Below are positions 9,556 through 18,268 of a DNA stretch of 64,000 nucleotides, in pieces. A program made the translations under genes and the position numbers. The stretch's first letter is position 1. The number at the start of each line of letters is the position of its first letter. The notes below the pieces were generated by a model. That model worked only from the letters and a program-made list of their open reading frames with translations, was not told where the DNA came from and searched no databases. The DNA is taken from positions 62,001 to 126,000 of the forward strand of contig JAUXUI010000032.1 in NCBI GenBank assembly GCA_030681035.1, read 5' to 3'. Source of the stretch: Lysobacteraceae bacterium. Lineage in GTDB: Bacteria > Pseudomonadota > Gammaproteobacteria > Xanthomonadales > Xanthomonadaceae.

Positions 9556-10611
9556 ATGCCATTGACCCCAACCACTGCGCCCACCCGCGAAACCGCCATC
9601 GTGGCGGCGCATCTGGTGCGCCTGATTACCGATTACGCGGTGCAGCAGGGCGTGGATGTGGCACCGCTGCTGGCCGAGGTCGGCTGGTCGAGCGCTACCT
9701 TGGCCGACAGCGAAGCGCGGCTGCGCTATACCGATTTCGCGGCGCTTTGCGAGCGGGTTGCGCAGGTGCTCGACGACCCGTTGCTTGGCTTGCACGCGGG
9801 CGTACAGGTCAAAGCCGGGCACCTGGGTTCGCTGGGCTTCGTGTTGATCAGCTGCGCCACCGTCGGCGAGGCGTTGGATCGTTCGCGGCGCTATTCGGGA
9901 ATGGTGATGAACGCGTGCAGCAATGAGCTGGAGCAGCACGGCGATCTGTGTGTGCGTTATTGGCGCAGCCGTCTGCCCGGCCGTGAGCCATTGGGACGCC
10001 TGCAGGACGAGTTGAACATGGCGGTATGGGTCACGCTGGGCCGCTGGATGACTGGCCGTGAGGACTTCCAGGCCACCTGGGTGGCTTTCCGCCACCCGCA
10101 GCCAGCGCCGGAGCAACTCGCGGCTTACGAAGGCTTGTTTGGTTGCCCGGTGACGTTTGCGCAGCCCGAAACGGCGATTGCAATACCCGCATCGGTGCTC
10201 GACTGGCCGCTGCCGCAGGGTAATCCGGCGGTGCGGCGCATGCTCGACGCGCTGTGCGAACGCACCTTGCACCAATACGCTGACCGCAACGATCCGGGCT
10301 GGCTGGGCAGCGTACACAAAGCCATCGTGCAGGCATTCGAGCACGGCGGCCCGGAACTGAGCGCGGTTGCCGCAGCGGCCGGATTGCGCAGTGATGAACT
10401 GGGCGCACTGCTGGCCCGACGCGGCACCAGCTTTCGTACCTTGGTTGACACCCTGCGCCAGCAGCTGGCGCTGAGCTACATCACCGACCCCAGTCTGGGC
10501 TTGGCCGACATCGCCTATCTGCTTGGCTTTTCCGAACAAAGCGCCTTCCAGCGCGCGTTCAAGCGCTGGACTGGCAAGGCTCCCGGCGCCTATCGCAATA
10601 GCGCTGCGTGA
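9556..10611 (+). CDS. AraC-family transcriptional regulator
   Basis: The 351-residue protein has an N-terminal arabinose-binding-like domain of the OruR/ArgR type (DYAVQQGVDVAPLLAEVGW, DPLLGLHAGVQVKAGHLGSLGF) and a C-terminal double helix-turn-helix. The second recognition region is ADIAYLLGFSEQSAFQRAFKRWTGKAPGAYR in the usual AraC arrangement. The start at 9556 is chosen because the family N-terminus begins there and the preceding in-frame residues are unlike a protein. It is divergent from the TonB receptor operon across 188 bases, so it is the obvious candidate regulator of that operon. No operator could be assigned by eye. Confidence 0.92.
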   Translation: MPLTPTTAPTRETAIVAAHLVRLITDYAVQQGVDVAPLLAEVGWSSATLADSEARLRYTDFAALCERVAQVLDDPLLGLHAGVQVKAGHLGSLGFVLISCATVGEALDRSRRYSGMVMNACSNELEQHGDLCVRYWRSRLPGREPLGRLQDELNMAVWVTLGRWMTGREDFQATWVAFRHPQPAPEQLAAYEGLFGCPVTFAQPETAIAIPASVLDWPLPQGNPAVRRMLDALCERTLHQYADRNDPGWLGSVHKAIVQAFEHGGPELSAVAAAAGLRSDELGALLARRGTSFRTLVDTLRQQLALSYITDPSLGLADIAYLLGFSEQSAFQRAFKRWTGKAPGAYRNSAA

Positions 10612-10620
10612 TCGCGAAGC

Positions 10621-11184
10621 TTACGGCTCCAGTTCCACCTGCATTTCGATTTCCACCGGGATGTTGAACGGCAATGACGCCATGCCGACGGCGGCCCGCG
10701 CATGGCGGCCACGCTCGCCGAATACTGCCACCAGCAGATCCGAGGCGCCGTTGATAACCTGCGGATGCTGGGTGAAATCCGGCGTGGCATTGACCATGCC
10801 GAACACGCGCACAATGCGTCGCACTTTTTTCAGATCGCCCACTTCGGCCTTGAGCGCGGCGAGCAGGCACACCGCCGTACGCCGCGCTGCGCGGTAACCG
10901 TCCTCGACGCTGCGCTCGGCACCCAACTTGCCGAGTTGGCCGGGGCCCATCTCGCCGCACGGCCCCATCCCTGATAAAAACACCCAATTGCCGCTGCGCA
11001 CCGCCGGCACATAATTGGCCACCGGCGGGCTGCTTGCCGGCAGTTCGATGCCCAGTTCGGCCAGTCGCGCCTCGGGGTCGAATGCGAGGACATTGGCGCC
11101 CGGCCCTTGCGCAGCGCAAGCGAGCTGCGAGATCGCCAACAAGGCCGAAAATATAATCAGATGAGGTTTCAATAGTGTGCGCAT
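10621..11184 (-). CDS. Second exported RidA-family protein
   Basis: The 187-residue product has a signal peptide (LIIFSALLAISQLACAAQG) and a RidA-type domain: VRSGNWVFLSG, RAARRTAVCLLAALKAEVGDL, VRVFGMVNATPDF, and the conserved arginine in RHARAAVGMASLPFNIPVEIE. It groups with the UK114-like exported paralogs rather than the canonical cytosolic enzyme. It is a paralog of the RidA-like protein encoded at 6618-7118 and lies on the other side of the AraC regulator. It is convergent with araC (gap 9 bases) and divergent from the TRAP binding-protein gene at 11268. The start at 11184 was chosen for the signal peptide. A periplasmic imine deaminase role is an inference. Confidence 0.85.
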   Translation of the reverse strand: MRTLLKPHLIIFSALLAISQLACAAQGPGANVLAFDPEARLAELGIELPASSPPVANYVPAVRSGNWVFLSGMGPCGEMGPGQLGKLGAERSVEDGYRAARRTAVCLLAALKAEVGDLKKVRRIVRVFGMVNATPDFTQHPQVINGASDLLVAVFGERGRHARAAVGMASLPFNIPVEIEMQVELEP

Positions 11185-11267
11185 GTTCTGCCCTGCCTGA
11201 TCGTTGAGCGGATAATGAAAGTGTGTGCGCGGTGTACGATGAACGCAAATTATCGGAATAACACCCC

Positions 11268-12359
11268 ATGAATCGACGCGAGATCCTGCGCGCCTCTGGC
11301 TTGGCTGCGGTTGCTGCCAGCCTGGCGGCATGTTCAGCACCCGAAAGCAAAGGCCCGGCCAACAGCGGGCCGCGGCTGCAATGGAAGATGATCACCTCTT
11401 GGCCCAGAGACTTCCCCGGTCTGGGTACCGGTGCCGCCGGCCTTGGCGCACTGATCACCGAGGCCTCGGCTGGCCGGCTCACGGTGAAGGTGTATGGCGC
11501 CGGTGAGCTGGTACCGGCGTTTGAAGTATTCGATGCGGTCAGCCGCGGCGTGGCTGAAATGGGCCATAGCGCGGCCTATTACTGGAAAGGCAAGGCGGCG
11601 GCAGCGCCGTTTTTCTGCGCGGTGCCGTTTGGCCTCAACGCCCAGGAAATGAATGCCTGGCTCTACGATGGTGGCGGTCTTGAGTTGTGGCGCGAACTTT
11701 ACGCACCATTCAACCTGCTGCCGTTCCCGGCCGGCAACACCGGGGTGCAGATGGCCGGCTGGTTCAACCGCGAAATCCGCTCGGTACGCGATCTGGCCGG
11801 CTTGAAAATACGCATCCCGGGGATCGGCGGCGAGGTGATGGCGCGCCTCGGGGCGACACCGGTCAACCTGCCGGGCGCAGAAATCTTCACTGCGCTGCAA
11901 TCGGGCGCAATCGACGCCACCGAATGGGTTGGCCCATACAATGATCTGGCCTTTGGGCTGCACACGGTCGCCAAGCACTATTACTATCCGGGCTGGCAGG
12001 AGCCGGGGCCGACGCTGGAGTGCATGATCAACCAAACCGCATTCGCGGCCTTGCCGACAGACCTGCAAACCCTGGTCAGTGCCTGCTGCCGCGCGGTCAA
12101 CGAGGTGATGCTGGCGGAATACACAGCGCGCAATCAAGATGCGCTCGACACTCTGATCCGTGAGCACGGGGTGGATGTGCGGCCGCTGCCGCCCGATGTG
12201 CTCGGCGCGTTGCGCCGCGCCAGCGAGCAAACGCTGGAGGCGATTGCGGCATCCGACGCCATGGCCCGGCGCTGCTACGACTCGATGCGTGCGTTTCGCG
12301 CCAAGGCACAAGCCTGGCACCGGATTTCCGAAGAAGCGTTTTATCAGGCGCGTGGCTAA
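11268..12359 (+). CDS. TRAP transporter substrate-binding protein, DctP family
   Basis: The 363-residue protein is a periplasmic solute receptor of the TRAP type, closest in appearance to TakP-like 2-oxoacid binders. The N-terminus MNRREILRASG with a hydrophobic stretch ending LAAC has both a twin-arginine character and a lipobox. Family landmarks are SWPRDFPGLG, GVAEMGHSAAYYW, GLKIRIPGIGGEV with the substrate-binding arginine, and QSGAIDATEWVGPYND. The membrane subunits DctQ and DctM are not nearby: the next gene, 6 bases on, is gspF. It must either use membrane subunits encoded elsewhere or have another role. The family is clear; the ligand is not known. Confidence 0.9.
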   Translation: MNRREILRASGLAAVAASLAACSAPESKGPANSGPRLQWKMITSWPRDFPGLGTGAAGLGALITEASAGRLTVKVYGAGELVPAFEVFDAVSRGVAEMGHSAAYYWKGKAAAAPFFCAVPFGLNAQEMNAWLYDGGGLELWRELYAPFNLLPFPAGNTGVQMAGWFNREIRSVRDLAGLKIRIPGIGGEVMARLGATPVNLPGAEIFTALQSGAIDATEWVGPYNDLAFGLHTVAKHYYYPGWQEPGPTLECMINQTAFAALPTDLQTLVSACCRAVNEVMLAEYTARNQDALDTLIREHGVDVRPLPPDVLGALRRASEQTLEAIAASDAMARRCYDSMRAFRAKAQAWHRISEEAFYQARG

Positions 12360-12365
12360 GCCGTT

Positions 12366-13556
12366 ATGCCCGCTTTCCATTATCAAGCGCTGAGCGCAGG
12401 CAATCGCACCGAAAAAGGCGTGTTGCAGGCTGACACCCCGCGTGCGGCGCGCGCTGCACTGCGCGATCGCGGACTGACGCCACTGAAGGTTGCGCTGGTT
12501 GAAGCCGACAGCGGCCACGGCACGCGCCTGTCTGCCACCGCGCGGGTGCTGCTTACCCGGCAACTGGCCACCTTGTTCAGCGCTGGCCTGCCGCTGGACG
12601 AGGTGCTGGCCGCTACCGCTGAAGGTGCCGATGGTGCCATGCGAACCATCACCCTGGCGCTACGCGCGCGGGTGATGGAGGGCAGCAGCCTGGCTTTGGC
12701 GCTGGCAGAGTTTCCCGCCACCTTCCCGCCGCTGTACCGCGCCAGCGTTGCCGCCGGTGAACAGGCGGGGCGGCTGGGGCCAGTGCTGGCACAACTCGCA
12801 ACGCACCTGGAATCGCGTGACGCGATGCGCCGGCGCGTGATTGCGGCGCTGGCTTACCCGGTGTTGCTGTTGTTTTTCGCGTTGCTGGTGGTCTCCGGGC
12901 TGATGCTCTACGTGGTCCCCGAGGTCACCGGCGTGTTCGTACGCAACGGCCAGACCCTGCCGTGGGCGACGCGCACCTTGTTGGCGATCAGTGCCGGCTT
13001 GCAGAGCAGTGTGTGGTGGCTGCTACCGGCGGTACTGGCGGCATTCGCTGGTCTGGTTGCGAGTTGGCGACGCCCTGCATTCATCCGCTGGCGGCATCAC
13101 CACTGGTTGCGGATGCCGCTGCTGTCACGGCTGCTGATTGCGCTGGACAGTGCGCGTTACGCGCGCACCCTGGCCATGCTCGGGGCTTCGGCAGTGCCTT
13201 TGCTCGACGCCATGAGTCTGGCCAATGCCACCGTCGCCAACCTTGAGTTGCGCGATGCCCTGGCGCAGGTAGCGGCACGGGTGCGCGAGGGCGTTCCGTT
13301 GGCGCAGGCACTTACCGGCACCGGCTGGTTTCCACCACTGGCGGTGCGCCTGATTGCCAGTGGCGAGCGCGCCGGCCGCTTGGACGCGATGCTCGACGAA
13401 GCCGCAGCCCAACTCGAACGCGAACTGGACATGGTGCTGTCGGTGCTGATGGCCGCGCTGGGGCCGGTGGTGATCGTGCTGGTCGGCGGCCTCGTGCTGT
13501 TCATCGTATTGGCGATACTCTTGCCCATCTTCCAGCTCAATCAATTGGTGCGCTGA
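12366..13556 (+). CDS. gspF: Type II secretion / type IV pilus inner-membrane platform protein (GspF family)
   Basis: The 396-residue protein begins MPAFHYQALSAGNRTEKG, a typical GspF opening. It carries two T2SF domains: LTRQLATLFSAGLPLDEVL near residue 60 and ARTLAMLGASAVPLLDAM near residue 270. Three membrane segments follow the usual pattern, one ending in a long C-terminal hydrophobic helix. GspF forms the inner-membrane platform of the secretion machine. No other gsp or pil gene is in the window, so this is an isolated copy. Its stop abuts ftsE: the ATG of ftsE begins at the next base. That implies co-transcription with cell-division genes. Confidence 0.93.
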   Translation: MPAFHYQALSAGNRTEKGVLQADTPRAARAALRDRGLTPLKVALVEADSGHGTRLSATARVLLTRQLATLFSAGLPLDEVLAATAEGADGAMRTITLALRARVMEGSSLALALAEFPATFPPLYRASVAAGEQAGRLGPVLAQLATHLESRDAMRRRVIAALAYPVLLLFFALLVVSGLMLYVVPEVTGVFVRNGQTLPWATRTLLAISAGLQSSVWWLLPAVLAAFAGLVASWRRPAFIRWRHHHWLRMPLLSRLLIALDSARYARTLAMLGASAVPLLDAMSLANATVANLELRDALAQVAARVREGVPLAQALTGTGWFPPLAVRLIASGERAGRLDAMLDEAAAQLERELDMVLSVLMAALGPVVIVLVGGLVLFIVLAILLPIFQLNQLVR

Positions 13557-14258
13557 ATGGCCGATGCTCTCTTGCAACCTGTGCTGCGCTTTGATGGCGT
13601 CAGCAAGCGCTATCCCGGTGGCCAGGAGGCCCTGCTCGATATCAGCTTTTCGGTGGCGCGCGGCGAGATGGTGTTCGTGACCGGCCACTCGGGTGCCGGC
13701 AAAAGCACCTTGCTGCGCCTGATTCATCTCGCCGAGCGGCCGTCACAGGGCGCCGTGTTGTTTGACGAGCGCCACCTCGCCAGCGTGCGCGGCCGGCGGG
13801 TTGCCCTGCATCGGCGCCAGATCGGCGTGGTGTTTCAGGACCATCGGCTGCTGACCGATCGCAGCGTGTTTGATAATGTTGCACTGCCACTGCTGATCAA
13901 CGGCAGCGCACACGCCGATGTCGGCAAGCGAGTGCGGGTGGTGCTCGACAAAGTCGGGCTGGGAGGCCGCGAACGTTCGCTGCCGGTCACGCTGTCGAGT
14001 GGCGAGCAGCAGCGCGTCGGCATCGCACGGGCGTTGGTTGCGCAACCCCCGCTGTTGATTGCGGACGAGCCGACCGGCAATCTCGATCCGCAACTATCGG
14101 CCGAAATCATGCAGTTGTTCGCCTCGCTGCCGGCACAGGGCACCGCCGTACTGGTCGCCAGCCACGATCTGCACTTGCTACGGCGCATGCGCAAACGGGT
14201 ACTGGTGCTTGACCATGGCCGCCTGGCCGACGACATTTCAGCCGAGGATTTGGCGTGA
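13557..14258 (+). CDS. ftsE: Cell-division ATP-binding protein FtsE
   Basis: The 233-residue ABC ATPase couples to FtsX to regulate peptidoglycan hydrolysis at the division site. Walker A is GHSGAGKST, the signature is LSSGEQQR and Walker B is LLIADEPTGNLD, followed by the switch histidine in LVASHD. The opening FDGVSKRYPGG is typical of FtsE. The next gene is ftsX, overlapping by 4 bases (GTGA-type junction at 14255-14258). Upstream it directly follows gspF. Confidence 0.97.
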   Translation: MADALLQPVLRFDGVSKRYPGGQEALLDISFSVARGEMVFVTGHSGAGKSTLLRLIHLAERPSQGAVLFDERHLASVRGRRVALHRRQIGVVFQDHRLLTDRSVFDNVALPLLINGSAHADVGKRVRVVLDKVGLGGRERSLPVTLSSGEQQRVGIARALVAQPPLLIADEPTGNLDPQLSAEIMQLFASLPAQGTAVLVASHDLHLLRRMRKRVLVLDHGRLADDISAEDLA

Positions 14259-15223
14259 GTGCCATCAGCAATCGCAAACGCAAACCCGCCACCATCCAGC
14301 GCAGCAACACGCTGACCCTGCGTCAGCGCCTGCGAGCCTGGCGTGATCTGCATCTTTATGGGCTGGTCAGCAGCATCGGCCGCATGGGCCAACGGCCGTG
14401 GGCAACCCTGCTGACGGTTGCGGTGATGGCACTGGCAGTGGCGCTGCCGATGGGTTTGTGGCTGGTGCTGCACAATGTCGAACAATTTTCGGGCAGCGTC
14501 ACCCAGTCGCGCGATATCAGCGTGTTTTTGCGGCCACAGGTGGGTGCCGAACGCGCACAGCAACTGGCGCAGGAAATTGGCCAGCGCGCGCAGGTGGCGT
14601 CGGTTATCCTGCGCAGCCCCGAGCAGGGCCTTGCCGAGTTGCGGGCGATGAGCGAATTGGCTGGCGCGCTCGATGTGCTGGAACAAAATCCGCTGCCCTA
14701 CGTGCTACAGGTCAGCCCACGCGAGGATGGTGATGCACTGGCGATCGTGCTGCGAGCGCTGCCTGAAGCGGAAATCGTGCAGCATGATGCGCAGTGGCGG
14801 CGGCGGCTGGACGTCTGGCTGGGTTTTGGTGACCGGGCAGTGCTGGTGGTAGCGCTGTTGCTGGGTGCTGGTGCGCTGCTGGTGGTGGGCAATACGGTAC
14901 GGCTGGATATCCAGTCGCGTGCCGATGAAGTTTCGGTTTTGCGCCTGCTCGGCGCCACCGATGGCTTCGTGCGCCGGCCTTTCCTGTATCTTGGTGCCTG
15001 TTACGGGCTCGGTGCCGGCCTGCTGGCACTGCTGGTGTTGGTATTGGTAGCCAAGGCATTGGCGCCACCGCTGGCCGGGCTGGTGGCAAGCTACGGCAGC
15101 GAATTCGTGCTGGTCGGGCCGGGCGCGCTTGGTCTGCTCCGGTTTATGCTTGGCGTGGTACTTCTGGGCTGGATCGGTGCCTGGCTGGCAACGGGGCATC
15201 ATCTTCATCGTACGCAGGTGTGA
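14255..15223 (+). CDS. ftsX: Cell-division protein FtsX
   Basis: The 322-residue inner-membrane protein is the partner of FtsE. It has a cytoplasmic N-terminus, a first membrane helix near residue 55 (LLTVAVMALAVALPMGLWLVL), a periplasmic domain (ISVFLRPQVGAERAQQLA) and three further helices in a MacB/FtsX-like C-terminal domain (VGNTVRLDIQSRADEVSVLRLLGATDGFVRRPF). The start is a GTG that overlaps the ftsE stop. The periplasmic domain is where FtsX contacts amidase activators in other bacteria. The order ftsE-ftsX is conserved across proteobacteria. Confidence 0.96.
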   Translation: MSAISNRKRKPATIQRSNTLTLRQRLRAWRDLHLYGLVSSIGRMGQRPWATLLTVAVMALAVALPMGLWLVLHNVEQFSGSVTQSRDISVFLRPQVGAERAQQLAQEIGQRAQVASVILRSPEQGLAELRAMSELAGALDVLEQNPLPYVLQVSPREDGDALAIVLRALPEAEIVQHDAQWRRRLDVWLGFGDRAVLVVALLLGAGALLVVGNTVRLDIQSRADEVSVLRLLGATDGFVRRPFLYLGACYGLGAGLLALLVLVLVAKALAPPLAGLVASYGSEFVLVGPGALGLLRFMLGVVLLGWIGAWLATGHHLHRTQV

Positions 15224-15230
15224 TACATCC

Positions 15231-16082
15231 ATGAATGCATCCTCTATTCGTCATATCGGCCCGCACTCGGCGCGGGTGATGGTGGTCGATGGTTCCAAAA
15301 TGGTGCGCATGATGATTGCGCAGGTACTGCGCGAAGAGTTGCCTGATGTCGAGGTGGTTGGTTGCGGTACCGGCGGCGAAGCGCGCACCGCACTGCAGCA
15401 AGGCACCGTCGATCTGGTCACCACCGCGTTGCGCCTGCCCGACATGGACGGCCTGGAGCTGGCGCACTACATCCGCGAGCACGCACCGCAAGCCTATATC
15501 CCGATCATCGTGGTCTCCGGTGATGTGCAAGAACGGCTGGAAAACCGCAGCTTCACCGACGAGGTTACCGACTACTTTGACAAGGAACTGGGCTTCCAGG
15601 CGCTGGCCACGTTCATCCGCGGTTATATCCGCCCGGAAACCGAAGTCGGCGGTGAAGTGTTGTATGTCGAGGATAGCCGCGTGGTGGCGATGGCAACCCG
15701 GCGCATGCTGGAAAAACACGGCCTGTTGGTCACCCATGCGCCGAGCGTCGAAGACGCGCTGGCCCTGCTCGATCAGGCCGTACACGAAGGCCGGGCACCG
15801 GGTTGGGATGTGGTATTGACCGATGTCTACTTGAAAGGCGAGTTGAGCGGCAAGGATCTGCTGCTCAAGCTGCGCCGCGAGTATCGCTACGCCAAGGGCC
15901 AGTTGCCGGTGCTGGTGATGACCGGCGATGCCAACCCCGCCAATCAGTCCGACCTGCTGCGTGCCGGCGCCAACGATCTGGTGCAAAAACCGATCGAAGA
16001 ACGGCTGTTGGTAACCAAGCTGCTGTTCCAGTTGCGGGTCGGGCGCATGCTGCGCGAGCGGGTTCAGGCGGCGGGCGCCTGA
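15231..16082 (+). CDS. Response regulator with two receiver domains, the first degenerate
   Basis: The 283-residue protein consists of two CheY-like receivers and no output domain. The C-terminal receiver is intact: VEDS acidic pair, LTDVYL phosphoacceptor aspartate, MTGD threonine and VQKP lysine. The N-terminal receiver has VVDG in place of the double acidic pair and DLVTTALRLPDMDG, where the phosphoacceptor aspartate is replaced by alanine, so it should not be phosphorylated. The ATG at 15231 lies 7 bases after the ftsX stop, so it may be in the ftsEX transcript. The cognate kinase is not in the window; a chemoreceptor is the next gene on the opposite strand. Partner and output are unknown. 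Confidence 0.88.
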   Translation: MNASSIRHIGPHSARVMVVDGSKMVRMMIAQVLREELPDVEVVGCGTGGEARTALQQGTVDLVTTALRLPDMDGLELAHYIREHAPQAYIPIIVVSGDVQERLENRSFTDEVTDYFDKELGFQALATFIRGYIRPETEVGGEVLYVEDSRVVAMATRRMLEKHGLLVTHAPSVEDALALLDQAVHEGRAPGWDVVLTDVYLKGELSGKDLLLKLRREYRYAKGQLPVLVMTGDANPANQSDLLRAGANDLVQKPIEERLLVTKLLFQLRVGRMLRERVQAAGA

Positions 16083-16105
16083 CCCGCACCCGGCGCAGAA
16101 AATAT

Positions 16106-16128
16106 CCCCCGGCAGAGCCGGGGGCTTT
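16106..16128 (+). terminator. Intrinsic terminator-like hairpin after the response regulator
   Basis: CCCCCGGC-AGA-GCCGGGGG forms a perfect 8-bp GC stem with a 3-base loop followed by CTTT. It lies 24 bases after the response-regulator stop. The T-tract is short, so termination may be partial. Confidence 0.7.
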
Positions 16129-16460
16129 AGCTGTGAGCCCCTCAAAGGTGCCAATCAAATCACGTGCCGCCTGAAGGCGGCTGTGGCTCCCTTCTCCCTC
16201 CGGGGTGAGAGGTTGCGCTTGCAAGCCATCGGCTTGCGCAACGTCGAACGCCCGAACGCAACGCGTGAGGGCCGGGGCGCGCAGCGAGGTGGCGCGAAGC
16301 GCCGGATGAGGGTACGACAAAGCGTCATCTGCACCATCACGCCATCGCCGTACCCTCACCCCAACCCCTCTCCCGAAGGGAGAGGGGCTTTGGAAGCCCG
16401 ACTGCCGCCAAGGTCAAACCTTGTGAGTCCCCCGGCAAAGCCGGGGGTTTGCTTCCGCAA
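16129..16460. repeat. Gene-free interval with a palindrome-bounded repeat
   Basis: No coding sequence is supported here. A GCCGCC-TGAA-GGCGGC hairpin lies at 16166-16181. The segment 16189-16387 opens with CCCTTCTCCCTCC and closes with a CCCTCTCCC-GAA-GGGAGAGGGG palindrome. It shares its termini and a GCCGGATGAGGGT core with two copies near the DNA methyltransferase (61825-62006 and 63377-63530). A second CCCCCGGC-AAA-GCCGGGGG-TTT hairpin at 16429-16450 is near-identical to the one at 16106. Confidence 0.75.
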
Positions 16461-18023
16461 TCATCCGAGCTGAAACACCTTCACCGACGCGCCCAGGCTG
16501 GCGGCGCGATCTAGCAGCATGCGTGACGCCGCGCTCAGCTCCTCGGCCAGTGCCGCATTGTGCTGGGTGGTCTGATCCAGACTCGCCACCGCGTCATTGA
16601 TCTGGCCGACACCGCTGGCCTGCTCGCTGGCGGCGTGGCTGATTTCGCCGATGTGGGCGCGCACCTTGGCGGCCATCGTGACGATACCATCCACCGCCGC
16701 GCCGGCCTTGCCCACCAGCTCGGTGCCGCTTTGCACTTGTGCTGCCGAACGGGAGATCAATTGCTTGATCTGGCCCGCCGCCTGGGCACTGCGCTGCGCC
16801 AAATCGCGCACTTCGCTGGCCACCACCGCAAAGCCTCGGCCCTGCTCGCCGGCACGCGCCGCTTCCACCGCTGCGTTGAGCGCGAGGATGTTGGTCTGAA
16901 ATGCGATCGAATCAATCAGGCCGATGATTTCCGAAATCTGTTTGGAGGCATCGCGGATTTCATTCATGGTGGTCACCACCTCGGCCATCAGCCGGCTGCC
17001 GTCATCTGCCGCCTCGCGGTTCTTGTCAGCTAGGTCATTGGCGCTGCGGGCAATCTCGGTGGTTTGCTGCACGGTGGCGTTGAGCTCGTGCATTGATGCG
17101 GCGGTCTCCTCCAGACTTGCCGCCTGCGATTCGGCGCGGCCCGACAGATCATCGCTGCCGCTGGTGATCTCGTTGGCGGTGCCATCCAACCCCTCGATTT
17201 CGCGGCGCACATCACCCACCACCGCTTGCAGATTCACGCCCAATTGATGCACCGCACGCAGCAATTGCCCCAACTCATCCGTACCCGCTGCCGCCTCATC
17301 GTGCACGCGCAGGTCTCCGGCCGCCAACGCGCGCGCGCGTTTCGTTGCCGCAGTGATCGGGGTAATCACACTTCTACGCAGCCACGGCAGTACCGATACA
17401 AGCACCAACACCAATGCCGAAAGCTGGGCTACCACATCCCACCAGCCAGTCAGCGGCAAAAACTGAACCGCGTCATTGATGCAAGTGGTGGCAATCAATG
17501 CCGCCGCCAGCTTGCCCAGCAGCGGGAGGTGGGTGAGCCGATGCCACAGAGCCGCCAACCCGCGTTGCTGCAACTGCCCACGATGCAGGCGCATCTTCGC
17601 CGCACCCTCCTGATTGGCCTCGCGCATTTTGGCGTACAGCGCGTCGGCAGCCTCGATCTGCTCGCGGCTGGGCTTGGTGCGCACCGACATGTAGCCCACT
17701 GGCTGGCCGTGCTGCAACACCGGTGTGACATTGGCGCTGACCCAATAATGATCGCCATTCTTGCAGCGATTCTTGACCATCGCCGACCACGGCTCGCCGG
17801 CCTTGATGGTGTCCCACAGATCACGAAAGGCCTCGGCCGGCATGTCGGGGTGGCGGATGATGTTCTGCGGCTGGCCGAGCAACTCCTCGGTCTGAAAGCC
17901 ACTGATTTTTACAAAAGCGGCGTTGCAGTGGCTGATCTTGCCTTTCAGGTCGGTAACCGAGACGATGGTGTCGCCATCGGGGAAGGTGGTTTCATGCTGG
18001 GTAACCGGCAGATTCTGGCGCAT
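16461..18023 (-). CDS. PAS-domain methyl-accepting chemotaxis protein, Aer-like
   Basis: The 520-residue chemoreceptor has a PAS domain at about residues 20-120 ([55 protein letters not shown]). A membrane anchor near 190-240, a HAMP-like linker and a C-terminal signalling domain with the conserved hairpin tip ([40 protein letters not shown]) follow. The IRHPDMP stretch matches the FAD-binding PAS of Aer redox/oxygen sensors, so aerotaxis or energy taxis is likely but not proven. There is no large periplasmic domain. The start at 18023 gives the Aer-like N-terminus. No che or flagellar genes are nearby, but the tandem-receiver protein is adjacent and convergent. Confidence 0.92.
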   Translation of the reverse strand: MRQNLPVTQHETTFPDGDTIVSVTDLKGKISHCNAAFVKISGFQTEELLGQPQNIIRHPDMPAEAFRDLWDTIKAGEPWSAMVKNRCKNGDHYWVSANVTPVLQHGQPVGYMSVRTKPSREQIEAADALYAKMREANQEGAAKMRLHRGQLQQRGLAALWHRLTHLPLLGKLAAALIATTCINDAVQFLPLTGWWDVVAQLSALVLVLVSVLPWLRRSVITPITAATKRARALAAGDLRVHDEAAAGTDELGQLLRAVHQLGVNLQAVVGDVRREIEGLDGTANEITSGSDDLSGRAESQAASLEETAASMHELNATVQQTTEIARSANDLADKNREAADDGSRLMAEVVTTMNEIRDASKQISEIIGLIDSIAFQTNILALNAAVEAARAGEQGRGFAVVASEVRDLAQRSAQAAGQIKQLISRSAAQVQSGTELVGKAGAAVDGIVTMAAKVRAHIGEISHAASEQASGVGQINDAVASLDQTTQHNAALAEELSAASRMLLDRAASLGASVKVFQLG

Positions 18024-18125
18024 TACGCTGACTCCTTTGTATTGCTTCGTACAAGCCACACGATTGATCTGTGATACGGCAAGATGCCAATTCAATTGTC
18101 GGCAGGATCGGCGATCCCTTTATGT

Positions 18126-18194
18126 CGTCACCCCGGCGAAAGCCGCTGTCCGGGCTATTGATTTCGCTGTATTCCTGCTTTCGCGGGAATGACG
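18126..18194. repeat. Inverted-repeat element of the CGTCATTCCCGCG family
   Basis: A 69-bp segment starts CGTCACCCCGGCGAAAGC and ends GCTTTCGCGGGAATGACG. The two ends are imperfect inverted repeats of about 18 bp. Related copies lie at 47391-47415 (one arm), 49242-49268 and 62700-62772. It lies between the chemoreceptor and ung. Confidence 0.75.
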
Positions 18195-18268
18195 GAAACC
18201 CACTTGTTCAGAGCATCCCCAAGCTCATAATCGACCATGCACAATGACTCTTGAGGAGCATGTGACGA

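Noticed and set aside
15144-16154. 336-codon open frame opposite the response regulator
   Set aside because: Antisense shadow of a receiver-domain gene with all expected motifs.
16189-18194. CRISPR array suspected from recurrent palindromes
   Set aside because: The repeats are unevenly spaced, differ in sequence and have no regular spacers or cas genes.
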